Notes: generated by a model not told the origin, from the letters alone. A DNA stretch of 64,000 nucleotides from Lateolabrax maculatus (GCA_031216445.1 CM062205.1:14965001-15029000), one strand, 5' to 3'. Shown: positions 23,637-36,500, numbered from the stretch's first letter. Translations and numbers: made by a program.

Positions 23637-24985
23637 CGTCAACAGCCCCTTCGAGGTCGCGTTCAAGACCGTTCAGCTCGGTTGTTGGTTGACATTATTG
23701 AAAAGCCCGGATCGATGATCGGTTTCAGACCAATTTCTTTATTAAAAGTTACCTCGGGGTTTGAAATGGATTGAAACGAAGCCAAAGCACAAGACCGGTT
23801 TTACGGCGACGGTCTCATTCGTAAACTGCAACATTTTGCAGCATTTCTTGTCGTCTTGAACGCAGCTTCGGGATTTTTTTCAATGTTGTGGTACCAAAAG
23901 GCACCAGCTGAGGGCGCTACAACTTGTTCACAACAACTTAATTTAATATACCATATTCAGGATTATACAACATTTACCCTACTCTTAAGGAAAGTTTTAT
24001 TTTATTTTTTCATATTTCATATGATTTTTAACTTCCTCTTAATTTCATATAATTTTGTCCTCTTCATTTTAACAAACATGTCAGACACAATTAGAAATAT
24101 TCACTTTTATTTTCATATCGTTTCAACCACAAACAATACAAATACAGGGAGCAACAAAAATAAAGTGCTAAATCCTCTGGGGCAAACTGAAAAGGATTCA
24201 CATCAGTGTGTTTGTCTGACACTCAGATGTCTCACAAAACATCTCTGTGGTCTCTTCCATATACGAAGTAATACAAAAAATACACTCACATTTTATAGAT
24301 TTCTTGAACAAAAACTAATCTCAGAGAATCTGTGATCAGAAGACAAAGACAGTATAATTCAAGGTTAAGTAAAGAATATTAAATCTGCAATATATATATT
24401 ATATACATATAAATTATATATAACTATATATTATTGTTTCATCAAACAAAGCTCAATAACTTAAACATAGCTTCTACCATACTGTCTTTGTCTTCCCTGA
24501 AGTGTATCCTAATTCTTCATTTCCTCATAAACCTATGTGGTTTTCAATACAGAAATGTACACACTTAAGAGCAACGTTGTCAAGCCATTAGAGTCTTTAC
24601 TACACATTTCCTTCATTGTATTAGTAGTGATGGGACATCTGCAAACAGTAAGAAACTTGTGGCATCTATACTCTGAACACTGACTGTAGCAAAAAAGCAA
24701 TTCTTCACAAGAAAGTCTCAGTTTTCCGTCATGCATTCTTCGTGTAATCCATCGTGTCTGTATGTGGTGCCATTTTGTTCATGATGTATATTTTTGCACA
24801 CCAGAGGGACATCTTGTTGTCCATGCAGTCACAAGCAGTGGCTCAGTTGGTGGAGATTGACAGTGGCAACACTCACGTCACAGACTGAGTTTCCCCAGGA
24901 TTCAGTTCAGCACACAGTATGCGGCCATGGATGAAGAAAACACATCAGGCAATGCTTGTTGTGAGACTAAACTACAGTCTTCTTG
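23637..24985. other. tmem234 promoter and ncmap 3' UTR/spacer
   Basis: 23637-23850 is the tmem234 upstream side with several CpGs. From about 24000 to 24985 is probably ncmap 3' UTR on the minus strand: TTTATT (AATAAA on minus) occurs near 23996 and 24104. The plus-strand frame 23856-24335 is AT-rich and codes no recognisable protein. Confidence 0.45.
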
Positions 24986-26846
24986 TTATGTGTTTTGTAA
25001 TGATGGAGAATCATGTATGGTGACCACAGTGGATCCACTGGTGGTGCTGAACTGCTCTATGTGGTTTCCCTCCACGCTGTTCAGCTCAGCTCTGGGCAGC
25101 GGGAAGCTATTCTCTGAGGCTGGGTTTGAATTGGTGATGCTGCCCGACACAGAGCTTATTCCCAGGGTGCTCAGCGGCATGCTGCTCTGAGCTGTGGATT
25201 GTGACATCTTCGGACGAGGTTTGGAGCCCCCGCTGGCTCCCAGGACTCTGGATACACGTGTCCGCCTGGCAACAATTAAACCATGATGTTAAAAAAACTC
25301 TCACTTTACTCACTTACTATGTAGTAGGCTATAACTTGGATATTGGCATGTGTTTCTCCATCAGGTGTACTCAACAGCTACATAGGAGTATGGTATGGTA
25401 TTATCATATTATAGTGTATATAGAAGGTATTCCCTCTAGCCTTCTTATCTTTCCAGTAGGCCTATTACTTCAACCCCCAAAGTGCTGGGCACAGTAGTCT
25501 TAAAAAAGACGAGAAAAAGAAGACAAATAAGAAAGAAAATTTGTGGTATTATTAAGTCAAAACCATAAATAAAAGAACACTTTGTTCTAAGTCCTTTTTT
25601 GGCAGATGTCCTCCTACAATGGAGCCATCTACATATGACTTCAGCAGGTCCCCTAAAGGGATTTTTATTTTATTTGAATAACTTTAAGATGCCCAAAAGG
25701 GCAAAACTATCCAGTATTTTACATATAAAGTGTTTAGTATAGTAATGTGAGAAAATGTCATTTTGTGTAGAAGACAAATGTTTTTAATTCTCTTTTCTAT
25801 TTTGTTATGATTATTTTGTGACCCCTCAGATTAATGGTATGACCCATTGGGGGGGCCAACCCTCAGTGGCAGAACATTACTAAGTATTATTATTTTTTTA
25901 ATTTTATACTACTTTGTACTTCTACTTCAGAGGGAAGTCTTGTAATTAATGTGTAATACTGGATAGTTTTACCTCCTTCCTCCTTCCCCAAAATTACAAT
26001 CTAAAGGGGACATCACAGGTCATATATGTCTAACACATGTACATACATTCTGTGACATGGGGCTGTGAGTAGGCATTGCATTGCTTTAAAAGGTCACCAG
26101 CTAAAAAGGTTGTCAACTGTAAAAATATGTTGATATATATAATTGTTTTTAAAAATACATAATTTTGCAGACAGAGGCTGATAAAAAGGTTAAAAGCCGC
26201 AGCAGGTCTCTAGTCCTCCTCGAAGTGGATAAAAATAGTATGATTTGTTTCACAGCTTGTGACATTCACTGTTCGGGAATTGTTCTGTCAAACAGGAATG
26301 AGGCCCTACCTGTTGTATGTCTTCAGGATGATCAGTAGAATGGCGAGAATGATGATAATACCTAAGACAATGACAGCGATCATAGCCCCAGAACCTGAGA
26401 GACACAGAGCGAGGAAGAACGAGCGATTAACATGTTGAAAGGTTGCTTTTTTCAGTCGTGTTTCTTTTCAAAAATGTACATTCATTTTACATTTCACACA
26501 TTATCTCTGCTGCATGTTGCAACTTATTTTGTGTATCCTCCAGAAGTATTATGCTGTAGCTTAGCAACGGCATCACTCACAGACAAACAGAACATGGCAA
26601 ATATTTCCTGTTAATTGAATAAGTGCCACTCCTGTACAACTATCTAGATTATACTGCATGACACCATAGATTGTTATTTATGAGGCTTGGGTTGTAAGAT
26701 AATTCTTTGTTTATTTTAAGATCTAAGATCTACGTTCTGATGATGTCCTGAACAAACACCTAATACACAAGGGTGTGTTTTATCGACATACAATTTAATA
26801 GGACAAGGAGGAAAAAACACAAACATGAGCACAATGCAGACATGTG

Positions 26847-26882
<36 letters not shown>

Positions 26883-26988
26883 AGATATCCTTACTCTGGA
26901 TGAGTATTTGTTCTCTGGACTTTGTGGTGGTGGTTGTGTTTGAAGGTACTGTAATGTTGGTCACAGGTGAGACAGTTGAAGCTGGCAT
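24986..26988 (-). CDS. ncmap: noncompact myelin-associated protein (three coding exons)
   Basis: Exons 26988-26895, 26394-26310 and 25265-24986 give 152 residues. The short extracellular N-terminus has two N-glycosylation sequons (N11-I-T, N17-T-T) and no signal peptide. One transmembrane helix follows (about residues 35-55, AMIAVIVLGIIIILAILLII), then the juxtamembrane LKTYNRRTR. The core QSSGAM...LILLK-type sequence and TYNR match human NCMAP (KSSGAI...ILLKMYNRK). NCMAP is a small Schwann-cell membrane glycoprotein of noncompact peripheral myelin. The cytoplasmic tail here is about 50 residues longer than in human (102 aa), rich in Ser, Thr and Asn. The coding start is preceded in the same exon by 13 bases after an acceptor (GTGCAG at 27002), so an untranslated first exon lies upstream, probably near 36 kb. 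The neighbour rcan3 supports the call. Confidence 0.85.
25880..25985. repeat. degenerate copy of dispersed teleost repeat B (ACTTGAGTA type)
   Basis: ATACTACTTTGTACTTCTACTTCAG resembles the TTATACTTCTACTCCACTACA core of the better copy at 55684-55840. Located in an ncmap intron. Confidence 0.4.
26849..26879. repeat. (CA)n microsatellite, ncmap intron 2
   Basis: About 15 CA units within 20 bases of the exon donor at 26894. Confidence 0.97.
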
Positions 26989-28105
26989 CTTCAGCAATAA
27001 CCTGCACAGAAAGACAAAAAATAACTAAAAATAAAGTAAAATCACTTCAGTCAACTGAATATTCTGATACCATGTCTAAACAGCACCATATTTATATCAG
27101 GGAATATTTTTCTGTCATACCTGATTAACCGAAGAAACAAGAATAGAATGAGGAAAGAACATATGAATTTTAGATTTAAATATCTGTGCGACAACTGTTA
27201 TAAACAGTAGATAGGAGTCACAGCAGAGTGAGTGGCACCAAGGAATTAATGTTTTATATAAACCACAGGAATGAGGATCCTCCCCAGAACATTATGTATG
27301 TACTAATCAGTGCCGACTTTACTACCACAGGACTGACATACTGGCCTTATTACAGCTTTCATTAAGATCTTTTAAAACTACATCTTATACTGTACAAACA
27401 AAAAAAAGAAAATGCCTACATGCAATGACAAACCTTTCTGGATTGGAAAGACGTGACTAAACAACTTCGTGTTTACTCTTTTATCAGCTGCTTTTAAGAT
27501 CACACAGCAGGTTCTTACATCATTGTCAAGTTTGCTAAAGCTTTACAAAAAACATTTGTGGTTTTGGAGGACAGCCTGATGTCATCCAGAACAAACGTAG
27601 AAACAATGTTCAGCCATGTAGAACATGAGTGTTACAGTTGTTGTAACACACGTGTGTGGGTCGTTCAACATGAATTCATTGCACATTTTCCCCCAACTCC
27701 TATGCACATATACACACACATACACACCCTATCAAACGTTTAAAAACACATCCGTCAGCCACACGTTCGCACTGGGTGACATGTTCCTTTATTACCACGA
27801 ACATGGGCACTGTGGTGTATTTTGAGTCAATCCCACATACGGCGTCTATAACAACAACTATAAATGTATGACTTTTTTAATGATTACATTTTCAGTATGA
27901 AGAGATGGACTTTATGCTGAATGTTGCAGACTGGGTGGGGAAGTTGGACAATTTTGAAAGACTCTTCATGGGATTTGTTGACAATAAGAAAAATATAAAA
28001 TGAGGCCAGCCTTACTCTTCAAGTATTTCCTTCTCAAGGTCCATGTGTAACCCTGATGACCTAACCCTATCAAAAACATCTTTCATGTGCTTTAGTCTCT
28101 TATCT

Positions 28106-28257
28106 ACGGAAGCCCATTTGTGCCACTGTGAACAAAAAAATAACAATCCTGTAAGTCATAATTATGAGATAGTATCTCATAATTCTGACTTAGTATCTCA
28201 TAATTATGACTAACTGGATCGTTATTTTTTCTTCACAGTGGCGCAAATGGGCTTCCA
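28106..28257. mobile_element. palindromic MITE-like element, about 150 bp
   Basis: The left end CGGAAGCCCATTTGTGCC and right end GGCGCAAATGGGCTTCC are inverted repeats of about 26 bases, including CACTGTGAA/TTCACAGTG. The middle carries TCATAATTATGAGATAGTATCTCATAATT units, themselves palindromic. No coding capacity, so it is a non-autonomous DNA transposon type. Confidence 0.8.
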
Positions 28258-29299
28258 TACTTATTATATCAAATGCAGGTGCAATTAGGCAGCATATTCT
28301 CCTTAAAAGTGTATCATATTAAAGTCATATTGTTCAAATTATACCTACAATTGAATCATGATGAACATGTCCTAGTATAAAGATGTACTGAGGTTGATGT
28401 GTGTTCTCTCAATTATGACTCATTTAACTGAAGAACATCAACAATGCATAGTGTCAGATGTTATGTTGCTTCAGGCAGACTATCAGGGCAGCTTCATTAT
28501 GTTTTATCAACCTTAACACACTGTAATCTTGATCTTATCTACTGTGTTGCAATTATTATGTGTCATGCGGAGATCCTCTGTCATTTAGGAGGAGGATCCC
28601 GGATACTGTTCAGGAAACAATCCACACACAGCTGTAGGTCAGGGCTGTCCCTGCAACTGATACTTCCCCTGAGTCGAGATACTATGCCTTCGCATGCTAA
28701 GAGATAGAAACTTCTGCAAACTTCACATGAAATAATTACACCTGCAGTCACTTTAAGTTCCATAAAAAACGAAACAATATGACTACATGTAGGTTTATTG
28801 CTGTATTTTCCACCGAGCCTTTGTTTTAAAAATGTCGCTCGTATTTCAATTGTACATGCGTCATCATGGAGTTCCTTCTCCTCTTTGCACTTTGCGTGAC
28901 GTCAACCAAAGAGTAGATAATGAGGTCACGGAGTTATTCCAGCGTGACTCAAAGATATGGTGATTAATTAGAAAAGCATTCATGTGCCATCATCACATAA
29001 TCATACTTAATTATATCACCTGATTAGGGTTAGTCCTGGAATACGAAAAATAACTAATCCTCAAATCATCCAGTGTGTTAACATATCATTATTTTGTGAA
29101 TTGACAGCCTTTACCATTGAGGTGGGTGTCTCATTTTGGAACAAAAAGTTTTAATTAATAGAAGAAGTTGCATTAAAACATTGCTATAAATAAGAATTGA
29201 GTGACTCAGTGAGTGCTGGGAGTGAAGCACAGCAGCACAGTCAGAACAGGTGCTTCAAGCGTACAGAATTTGCATCAGCTATAAAAAGCTGGAACCCTG

Positions 29300-29300
<1 letters not shown>

Positions 29301-29338
<38 letters not shown>
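29301..29338. repeat. (CA)n microsatellite
   Basis: About 18 CA units. Confidence 0.97.
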
Positions 29339-29339
<1 letters not shown>

Positions 29340-29694
29340 CATCCACCCCTCGCTGTCTTTCTACTGTAAGTTAGACTGACTGCTCTATTGATTACATTCA
29401 AATTGAAAAGAATGTATGCAAAAGCTTTACTTCTGTAGCAGCGCCGCCTGTAAAGATACCGCTGAACATCATTAGGTTTATAAGCCACCAGTTATCTTGA
29501 TGAGAGGTTGTTGACCGACATTAGACTGCTCTCACTCTCAAATCCACACACTGTTACGTTTCTGGAGGGCAGCCGGCGCTCTCACACACAAAGAATGTAT
29601 TATTATAAATGAGAAGGTGGGAGTTAACGTGCATTTCTGAAGAACACCTGGCTGCTCAGAGATATATACGGACACATTTCCTCTTCTCTCTTCC

Positions 29695-30205
29695 AGATTT
29701 TTGGAAAATATGCTTATTCGCTTTCTTACAGAGTAGCTTAGCTTAGCATAAAGACTGGAAACGGGGGGAAACTGCTAGCCCGGCTCCTTACAAAGCACCC
29801 ACCAAGCTCACTAATTAACCCGTTATATCTAGTTTCTTGGCTTTAAATAAAAAACAAAGCATAAAAATGACAATTTGCTTTTTTTTTTTTTTTTTTTACT
29901 GTTTTGAGTATTTCTCGGCAGGGAGCAGTAACTTCCTGTCCACTGGTTGCCTGGCAACTTTTCCAAGAAAATTGTTAAAGCTTTGGTTTTTGTACAGATT
30001 AATAAGTTAAGTTTAGTATAACAGGCTAATTAGTCCGATTCCGTGCTGGTTTTGTTCACCTTGTTTCCTGTCTTTATGCTGAGCTAAGATAACCAGCTGC
30101 TGACTCTTATATTACTACATTACTACATATTTACCATACAGATATAAGAATGATATCGATCTTCTCATCTAACTCTCAGCAAGAAAGAGAATAAGCACAT
30201 TTCAA
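29695..30205. mobile_element. TIR-bearing non-autonomous dispersed element (repeat C)
   Basis: The left terminus AATATGCTTATTCGCTTTCTT and right terminus AAGAAAGAGAATAAGCACATTT are inverted copies. Internal arms are also inverted: TAGCTTAGCATAAAGACTGGAAAC versus CCTGTCTTTATGCTGAGCTAAG, and GCTCACTAATTAACCCGTTATAT versus CAGGCTAATTAGTC. I recognise it as a common percomorph repeat. It contains a perfect RFX X-box palindrome, GTTGCCTGGCAAC, at 29946-29958 and a poly(T) stretch at 29879-29897. Confidence 0.75.
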
Positions 30206-31855
30206 CAGTTCTTCTAAAAACATCCTTTCCTCCATTCCATATATGTTTCTTAATTATAGTTTTGTCTTAACTAGTAGGCCTACATACTTTATATACAGTA
30301 TATATACATATACAGTCATACATATATATATAGTACTTTTTAACACTTCCTTTTTGTATGATATCTGGATCCCGTGTTTTAGCTTAATGTATGGACAAAT
30401 ACAGTGGCTTGTGTACACAGCCTTAACCATTAATGGAGTGTAAAAGTTTACATTTTATCTCCAAGCTGTACATATCCTGGAAACATTGTGAAAGGACCAT
30501 TTACGACCCCACGCATGTGACACTCATCACCTGTGAAACCTAAATGACGTCAATGTACAGAGACAAACAGCTCAATGCTTGTAATAGGGTCAAGATTTGT
30601 AGAAACTGTTCCACCAACTAGGATTTTGACCCTTTCATCCCACTGAAATGTGAAGAAAAACCGGATCAGAATTTTAATTGCAGGCTGACAGCCGAGACTT
30701 GAAGCTAGGACTCGATACTTGTGTGTACTGTACGTCTTATCCAGCCTGCTGCTCAACAGCAAACATTGCACAATCAACTCTCCCAGTGTTGACATACTAT
30801 AAAGAATAGAGATTACTAATGCCATACATCATGTTGACTGTTTGCAGAGTTGACAGCCTCTGATAAGTGGATAACTGATCATATGTTAAATAAGGTTGGT
30901 AACACCATAACTTTGGTAAGATGGTGGAGAATACAGTATGCAGCGGATGTTGGTTATGTAACTTACAGTCAAGTCAGTTTTATTTATGTAGCCCAAAATC
31001 TAAATCAGTAATTTGCCTTAAAGGGCTTTGTATGGACAGTATGGCATTAGGTGATGTAAATGTATTTGTGTCTCTATTTACAGCACAGTTATCAGCCTTT
31101 TACCTGAATTTGTAGTCATAGTCGGTTGTTTACAGTAAATGTACATTAAATTTGAAGATAAAAAGACTGAGGTTAAACACAAAATCCAAACAAACACAGA
31201 GATGGATGCAGGAATGATACAAAAAAAAACAAAACAAGAAAAAATATGATAAATCCGATTAAAAATCAGTTTACTACTTACTAAGAGCACCTGATTCAAT
31301 TGTGCACAGACAAGAGGTACTTTATATCCTTGTGCTGTTAGATTTACATGCACAAGATACATTTGTTCACTATATCATAATTCTGGTGGACATATCTGCA
31401 CCTGTATTTAGCAAGTTTCAGCGGTGGCACTTTGCATAGTATAGAAAATAGATGTATTTAGCTCAAACACATTTTTAATAAGGTGTAATGAAAATAAAGG
31501 TTAAATTCTGAGGATAAAGTTAGTTACAGCACAATACTTGATCATTTTGACACACACTCGTTGGGATCATGTGTCATGAAGAGAGGAGCAGTTAATTTGC
31601 TGATTGATAAATATTTTCTTCTTATAACATAAAGGTATATACGGTCATATTAGAAATGTTCCTTTTTTATTATTAAAGCTTTTATTATCACTTCTGCCAA
31701 GCCTTTGGTGATGTAGGAAAGGACGACAAGCTATACTAAAAGGAAAAACACTTCAATACACATCACCTAAACACCCCTAAATCACCACTATATCAAACAA
31801 AAACTGTCTCGGCCAGCGGAACATGATTCTGCCAGTGGTTACAGTTTATGTGCCA

Positions 31856-31888
31856 GCTTACTCCTCACAGAAAATGTGAGGAGTAAGC
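31856..31888. repeat. perfect 13-bp inverted repeat with 7-nt loop
   Basis: GCTTACTCCTCAC, then AGAAAAT, then GTGAGGAGTAAGC. It stands alone, without recognisable element ends. Confidence 0.85.
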
Positions 31889-32848
31889 AAAAGAGAGAAA
31901 TAATCTTTATTTTCCCAGAAAGGAAACTTTGTTTTCACAGGCTGAAAAAACTTCATTATCTATCACCATCAAACTTCTGCAGTAGCACACAGTTATTATA
32001 ACTAAGACAAATATTGCGTTAAATATTGAATTCGTTCATCGACTAAACCTCTCTGGTTAGAAAATCGCCGGCATCTTAATGCTGTGCACAGAGACGTATC
32101 AGTGTTGTCAGTGGTAGTCCTGGCACATGCCGGTGTTTCATCAGTAGTGGGAGGGTGTGTCAACTCTCACAGAATGGGGTGTGTCGAAAGAAGTGGGTAA
32201 TGCATCAGACATCAGATTGCAGGCTTGGTTTAGGCGTAGAAGGTTCGGCGTTGTAAAGGTCACGTAGGGAAAGGATCGGGAGAGCCTTCAGCTAAGGAAA
32301 CACCTAGAGTTAACACACCTTCTACTTCAATACGCAGCTAACCCTTGTACTGTACCATCCTACAGCCAGTAGGCCTGCATGACTTCATGACTTCAACCGG
32401 AATACAAACAACTTGTGCTTGCTGAAATACCACATACTGTATTTGCCCTGAGCAGCCCGCATTGCCAAAAGTGTTACGCATGAGTATTAGATTTTAGAAG
32501 TAGAAGAATTAATACATGCTTGAAAGATTTCCCTTTAAACCACGTAGTATAAAGAGAATCTTCGGCTAACCACATTTTACCACAAAAAATGTTCCTGCTT
32601 CTTTCAACCCCTCCTGGATTTTAGGTGCGGAGAGATGGGCATTTATTTGTATCTATATAACCTACACGGAAATCTGACTTGCAAATTTACCAAACTTGCC
32701 AAAAGAAAACACTCGTTTGGATGCACTGACCTGAATTTGCTATGTAACATTTTGTTGTGTAATAGCACTCACACCAGATCACAAATGATTTACAGCTGTG
32801 TGGTTTGCAGCTACCTCTAAGAGAGGAGTAGATGCTTTTATGAGTTCT

Positions 32849-32973
32849 TAAAGGGAAATAGTTTGACATTTAGGAAAACACACTTATTTGCATTCTTGCC
32901 AAGAGTTAGATGAGAAGATTGATACCACCCTCATGTCTGTACAGTAAATATAAAGCTACAGCCAGCACCTGGC
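32849..32973. mobile_element. terminal fragment of repeat C
   Basis: The left end GGAAATAGTTTGACATTTAG through CTTGCCAAGAGTTAGATGAG and GTAAATATAAAGCTACAGCC matches, in reverse complement, the right arm of the element at 29695-30205. Confidence 0.7.
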
Positions 32974-35834
32974 CTAGATGTGTCCAAGGGTACATTCAAT
33001 AACCAGTAGCCATTAAAGGCTAGTAGTTTGATCAATATGCAGAATTTGTAACTACAATTAATCGTATCACTTTGTTCTGACATCAGTATGTACTTCCTAA
33101 TTGGTCAGTGTTCTTCTCGCTGTAATAATAGTTTGTTTGTTGTTCCACAAATTGCAGCTATTTGCTCACACTGCAGATTCAATATCCTTTCTTCCACCTT
33201 CAGTAAACAAATCATGTATTGTTCTCCAAACACAGAACAGGAACAATTTAGTTTCCTCTTTTTTATACGAGGAAAATCCAGACAACGCTGGCTCGACTTC
33301 TCCCCCCTCTGCACATGTTCATCCACACATTGAGAGTATGACCTTCATCAAATGTCGGTCTGGGTCAATATTTGAGCAGTCAATTTGAAGCAGGTTGAAG
33401 TCACAGCAGAGAGGTCATCTGTACCATGTCAGATGTAAATTTCACATGCTATCTGTGTCCTAGATGTCACATTAAAGAGGGATTTAACTATGACTTTTAT
33501 TGACCTCCATCAGTCACCAACAGCACGGACAGGTCTTTGGCACAGTGTACACTGGACTGTTGATGTAAAACAGAACGAAAAAAAATAGCTAATTAAAAAA
33601 GATATGTCTAGTAAAGAGGTATTATATCATGATTGTGATTCAGCTCATAGTGTGGGAGTGAGCAGCCAGAAGTAAAAGTACAGGCTGGATTGTACATGGA
33701 AAAATCTACAAATCATGATTGGAAAAAGTCTAAATTTCAATTATCAACAATTATCTGACTACCAAAGTGGGTAAGAAAAAGTACAATGTTTAGAATTAAA
33801 TATGACCAAATATTCATATTAAAAATCACTCATTACAGTTAAGATAGAAAAAGAAAACTACATTATCGCTAAGGGTATACCAGGTTTGCACAACAGCTTC
33901 TTAGCTTACAATGCAATGTTTTCTGTGGTTACGGAAAGCATGACAAATGGATATTTCTAGAAAGGCAAGAAAAATGTCAAGTGCAGCTGTGTGACGGCAC
34001 GATCGAGCCATTACTCTTGTCAATGCTTTTTAAAAAGGTTTTTAAAGATCCAGTAATTGTCTAAACTGGCTGAGGTTGAAAGAGACTGACGAGTGTCTGC
34101 TTGGACAGGACAGGAATAAAGGGGAAGGTGATATTTGTGGCAGTTCAATCAGTTTATCATTCCTCAGACATGAACATAGTGGTCGCATTCACATCACTGT
34201 GAGTCCAGCTGAGAGTGTCAGATCTGGATTTACACAGGCTGAATGCTGAAAAGCAAACAGTATCTAGTGTTCAGTTGTTTTTTTATTACCTTAAAAGCCG
34301 TAAAAATATTGAAAAAAAGACAGCTACTCAAAGTAGGAACATCAAGCGGTGACTGTGGTCAGAAGCTTATTTGTACTTAAAAAAATGAATCTGTCAGTAA
34401 ATCATCAGCATCTATGTGAGTCAACCAGTCACTTGTGTCATGGGGACACAAGACTGGACTGATGCTGTTTTGTGATCAGGGATTTTGATGCATACAACGT
34501 ATTTATAGGCCTGATGGAATCTGATTTATCTCCCTTAATATAGATACCATAACAGAAACCTGCTCAGATTCTAAGGGTTTAGATTTTCCAGTCAGGATAT
34601 TCTGATTTCCCATGGGTATTTTATTCCAATAATACAACCACATGAAATGACTAATACCACCATCATCATGTTGCTCATGAGCTGGGTGTCCTTTTGAGTT
34701 GCCTTTCTCATTGTATTACATTACATTATCACCTCAGTGTGCTCCACTGTACCCTGACGCCAAACCCCCATTTTCCAATTAGGATTTGATAATAAAGACT
34801 GCTACTAGACTACTACTACTTTCATTTCAAGTAAGACTTGCTTGCTGGTTTGTCCAGTATGCTATTTAAGTCTGAATAGTACAGCATATTTTCAAACAAT
34901 GCTTATCAGAGTTGAAAATGATAACAAAAGAAAGCACATACAATAGCACTGTGCTTATCATCCACAGAGCCAGCCAAAAGATAATTTTCTTCAGAATTCT
35001 CTTTTTCATGGGAAAATCTGTTCATTTCAGCTTCTCAGGTTGGTTAATGGCGCTCCAGCAGCAGCCTCATTATATCTGCATTCATATATCCATAATTCCA
35101 TAATTAAAATAGACTTTCTGATGCTCTTTTTTCAGGGTTGAATTTGTCTTTTAACTCTTATTTTTCTACATAAAAATAAATAATAAAAAACATATACATA
35201 CTGTATACGCTGACTACTATCCCAATGACATTTTTTAAAGTGATCCAAAGTCTAATTTCAGCCCAATCTCAACTCGACCTGGTGAGGTGCAGCTGGTATA
35301 CAAGCATAGTCGTTAACCTTTACAGGAATGGCCGGTAGCTAGATTTAATGAGTGAAGAGGAGTAAAAACACACTAGAAGAACAGGTACCCTTTCTATTCT
35401 TAGAAATTCCATGGACAACTCCCTAGGTCAAATACTTTTCAAATGATAAATTACTGTTTATAAAACAATATCCAAAATCATTAATATATCATCCTCATGC
35501 CGCTTACATTATATGAAAACTAAAACTGCTGAGATCTGTATTAGTGCAGCAGTACTATACAAACAGCAGTCATATTTTCCTACAGCGTAGTGGCAACAGA
35601 TGAGATGATAAGTTGAGCTGTTCCATCAAACAGTCACTTATCAATATGAGATACACAGGCAGATACTGCTGGGAGCTCAAAGTAAATCTTCCTAGCTCAC
35701 TAAATCCGTGTCGTTCCACTGGTTCGACAGCCACAGTAGATTCCTAAATCTGAGAGCTCTGTGGAATGTGAGCTATTCCCTTTCACCTGAGACTCACCTG
35801 CTGTCTCGCCATATTGTCTGGGAGAACCCCCGTT

Positions 35835-35837
<3 letters not shown>

Positions 35838-35874
<37 letters not shown>
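35838..35874. repeat. (CA)n microsatellite
   Basis: About 17 CA units about 100 bases downstream of the 35978 donor. Confidence 0.97.
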
Positions 35875-35879
<5 letters not shown>

Positions 35880-35977
35880 TATGGCACAATCACAAACTCA
35901 CTCTCGACCACATGACACAACGTTTGTATGACAACTAAACCTACCAAGAATAAGGCATGAAAAGCTGTGATTCTTAC

Positions 35978-36500
35978 CGAACCGTCTCCTCTTTGATTTC
36001 AGCCCAGTCTTTCTCCAGATGGGAGCCTGACCAGCGCAGAGCCCCCTCCCTCAGCTGGCTGAGGGGGGCATAGTCCACTGGTCTCGGGAGGGAGACACGA
36101 GGGAGTGGGAGAGTGTGTGAGCTACTCCGAGAAGAGGTCCCAGGTGCTGATAAAGTGGCAGTCCCACAGGTACAAACGGACGGGACGGACTCAAACAAAG
36201 GACAAACGAGTTTAAAAGGCAAGCGGAGATGCCTCTGCGTGAGCGGTTTCTGCGGGAATCAGAGTGTGTTTGTGTGACGAGGAGGAGGCGAGGGAAGAGG
36301 AGGAGGCTCCGCGCTCGCTCACTTGTCGCTCCTGCGCTGCTCCTCGCTGAAAGTATTAATCTCAGGCAGCTGGTTTTTCAGGTCCTCCCGCCTGGCCCTT
36401 AGGCGTGCCGCGGCCACTGTTTCAAAAAAAAAAAAAGCGAGGCTCCTCGCCGGAGTTGTCGGCTCTGCTCGGCTCTCACCATGACTACTGCTTCCCCAAA
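35978..36500 (-). promoter_or_regulatory. probable untranslated first exon and promoter of ncmap
   Basis: A GC- and CpG-rich block in AT-rich surroundings, ending on the minus strand with a consensus donor (TTCG|GTAAGA at 35978/35977). An open frame starts at 36222 (MPFKLVCPLFESV) but matches nothing and does not connect to the ncmap coding frame, so I read it as 5' UTR. Assignment to ncmap rests on strand and on ncmap needing an upstream exon. The 5' limit is approximate; a poly(A) run lies at 36423-36435. Confidence 0.45.

Larger units (their letters stand above)
27004..35977 (-). other. large first intron of ncmap (inferred), repeat-rich
   Basis: No coding exon is seen on either strand in about 9 kb. 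It holds a palindromic MITE (28106-28257), a TIR element (29695-30205), a fragment of the same family (32849-32973), (CA)n tracts and a 13-bp perfect hairpin at 31856-31888. Its intron status depends on the 36 kb exon belonging to ncmap. Confidence 0.45.

Noticed and set aside
23856..24335. 159-residue plus-strand frame
   Set aside because: AT-driven composition, no recognisable domain; lies opposite the likely ncmap 3' UTR.
35974..36222. Coding reading of the 36 kb exon (MPFKLVCPLFESV...)
   Set aside because: ncmap has its own start in the later exon and no match was recognised, so 5' UTR is more likely.
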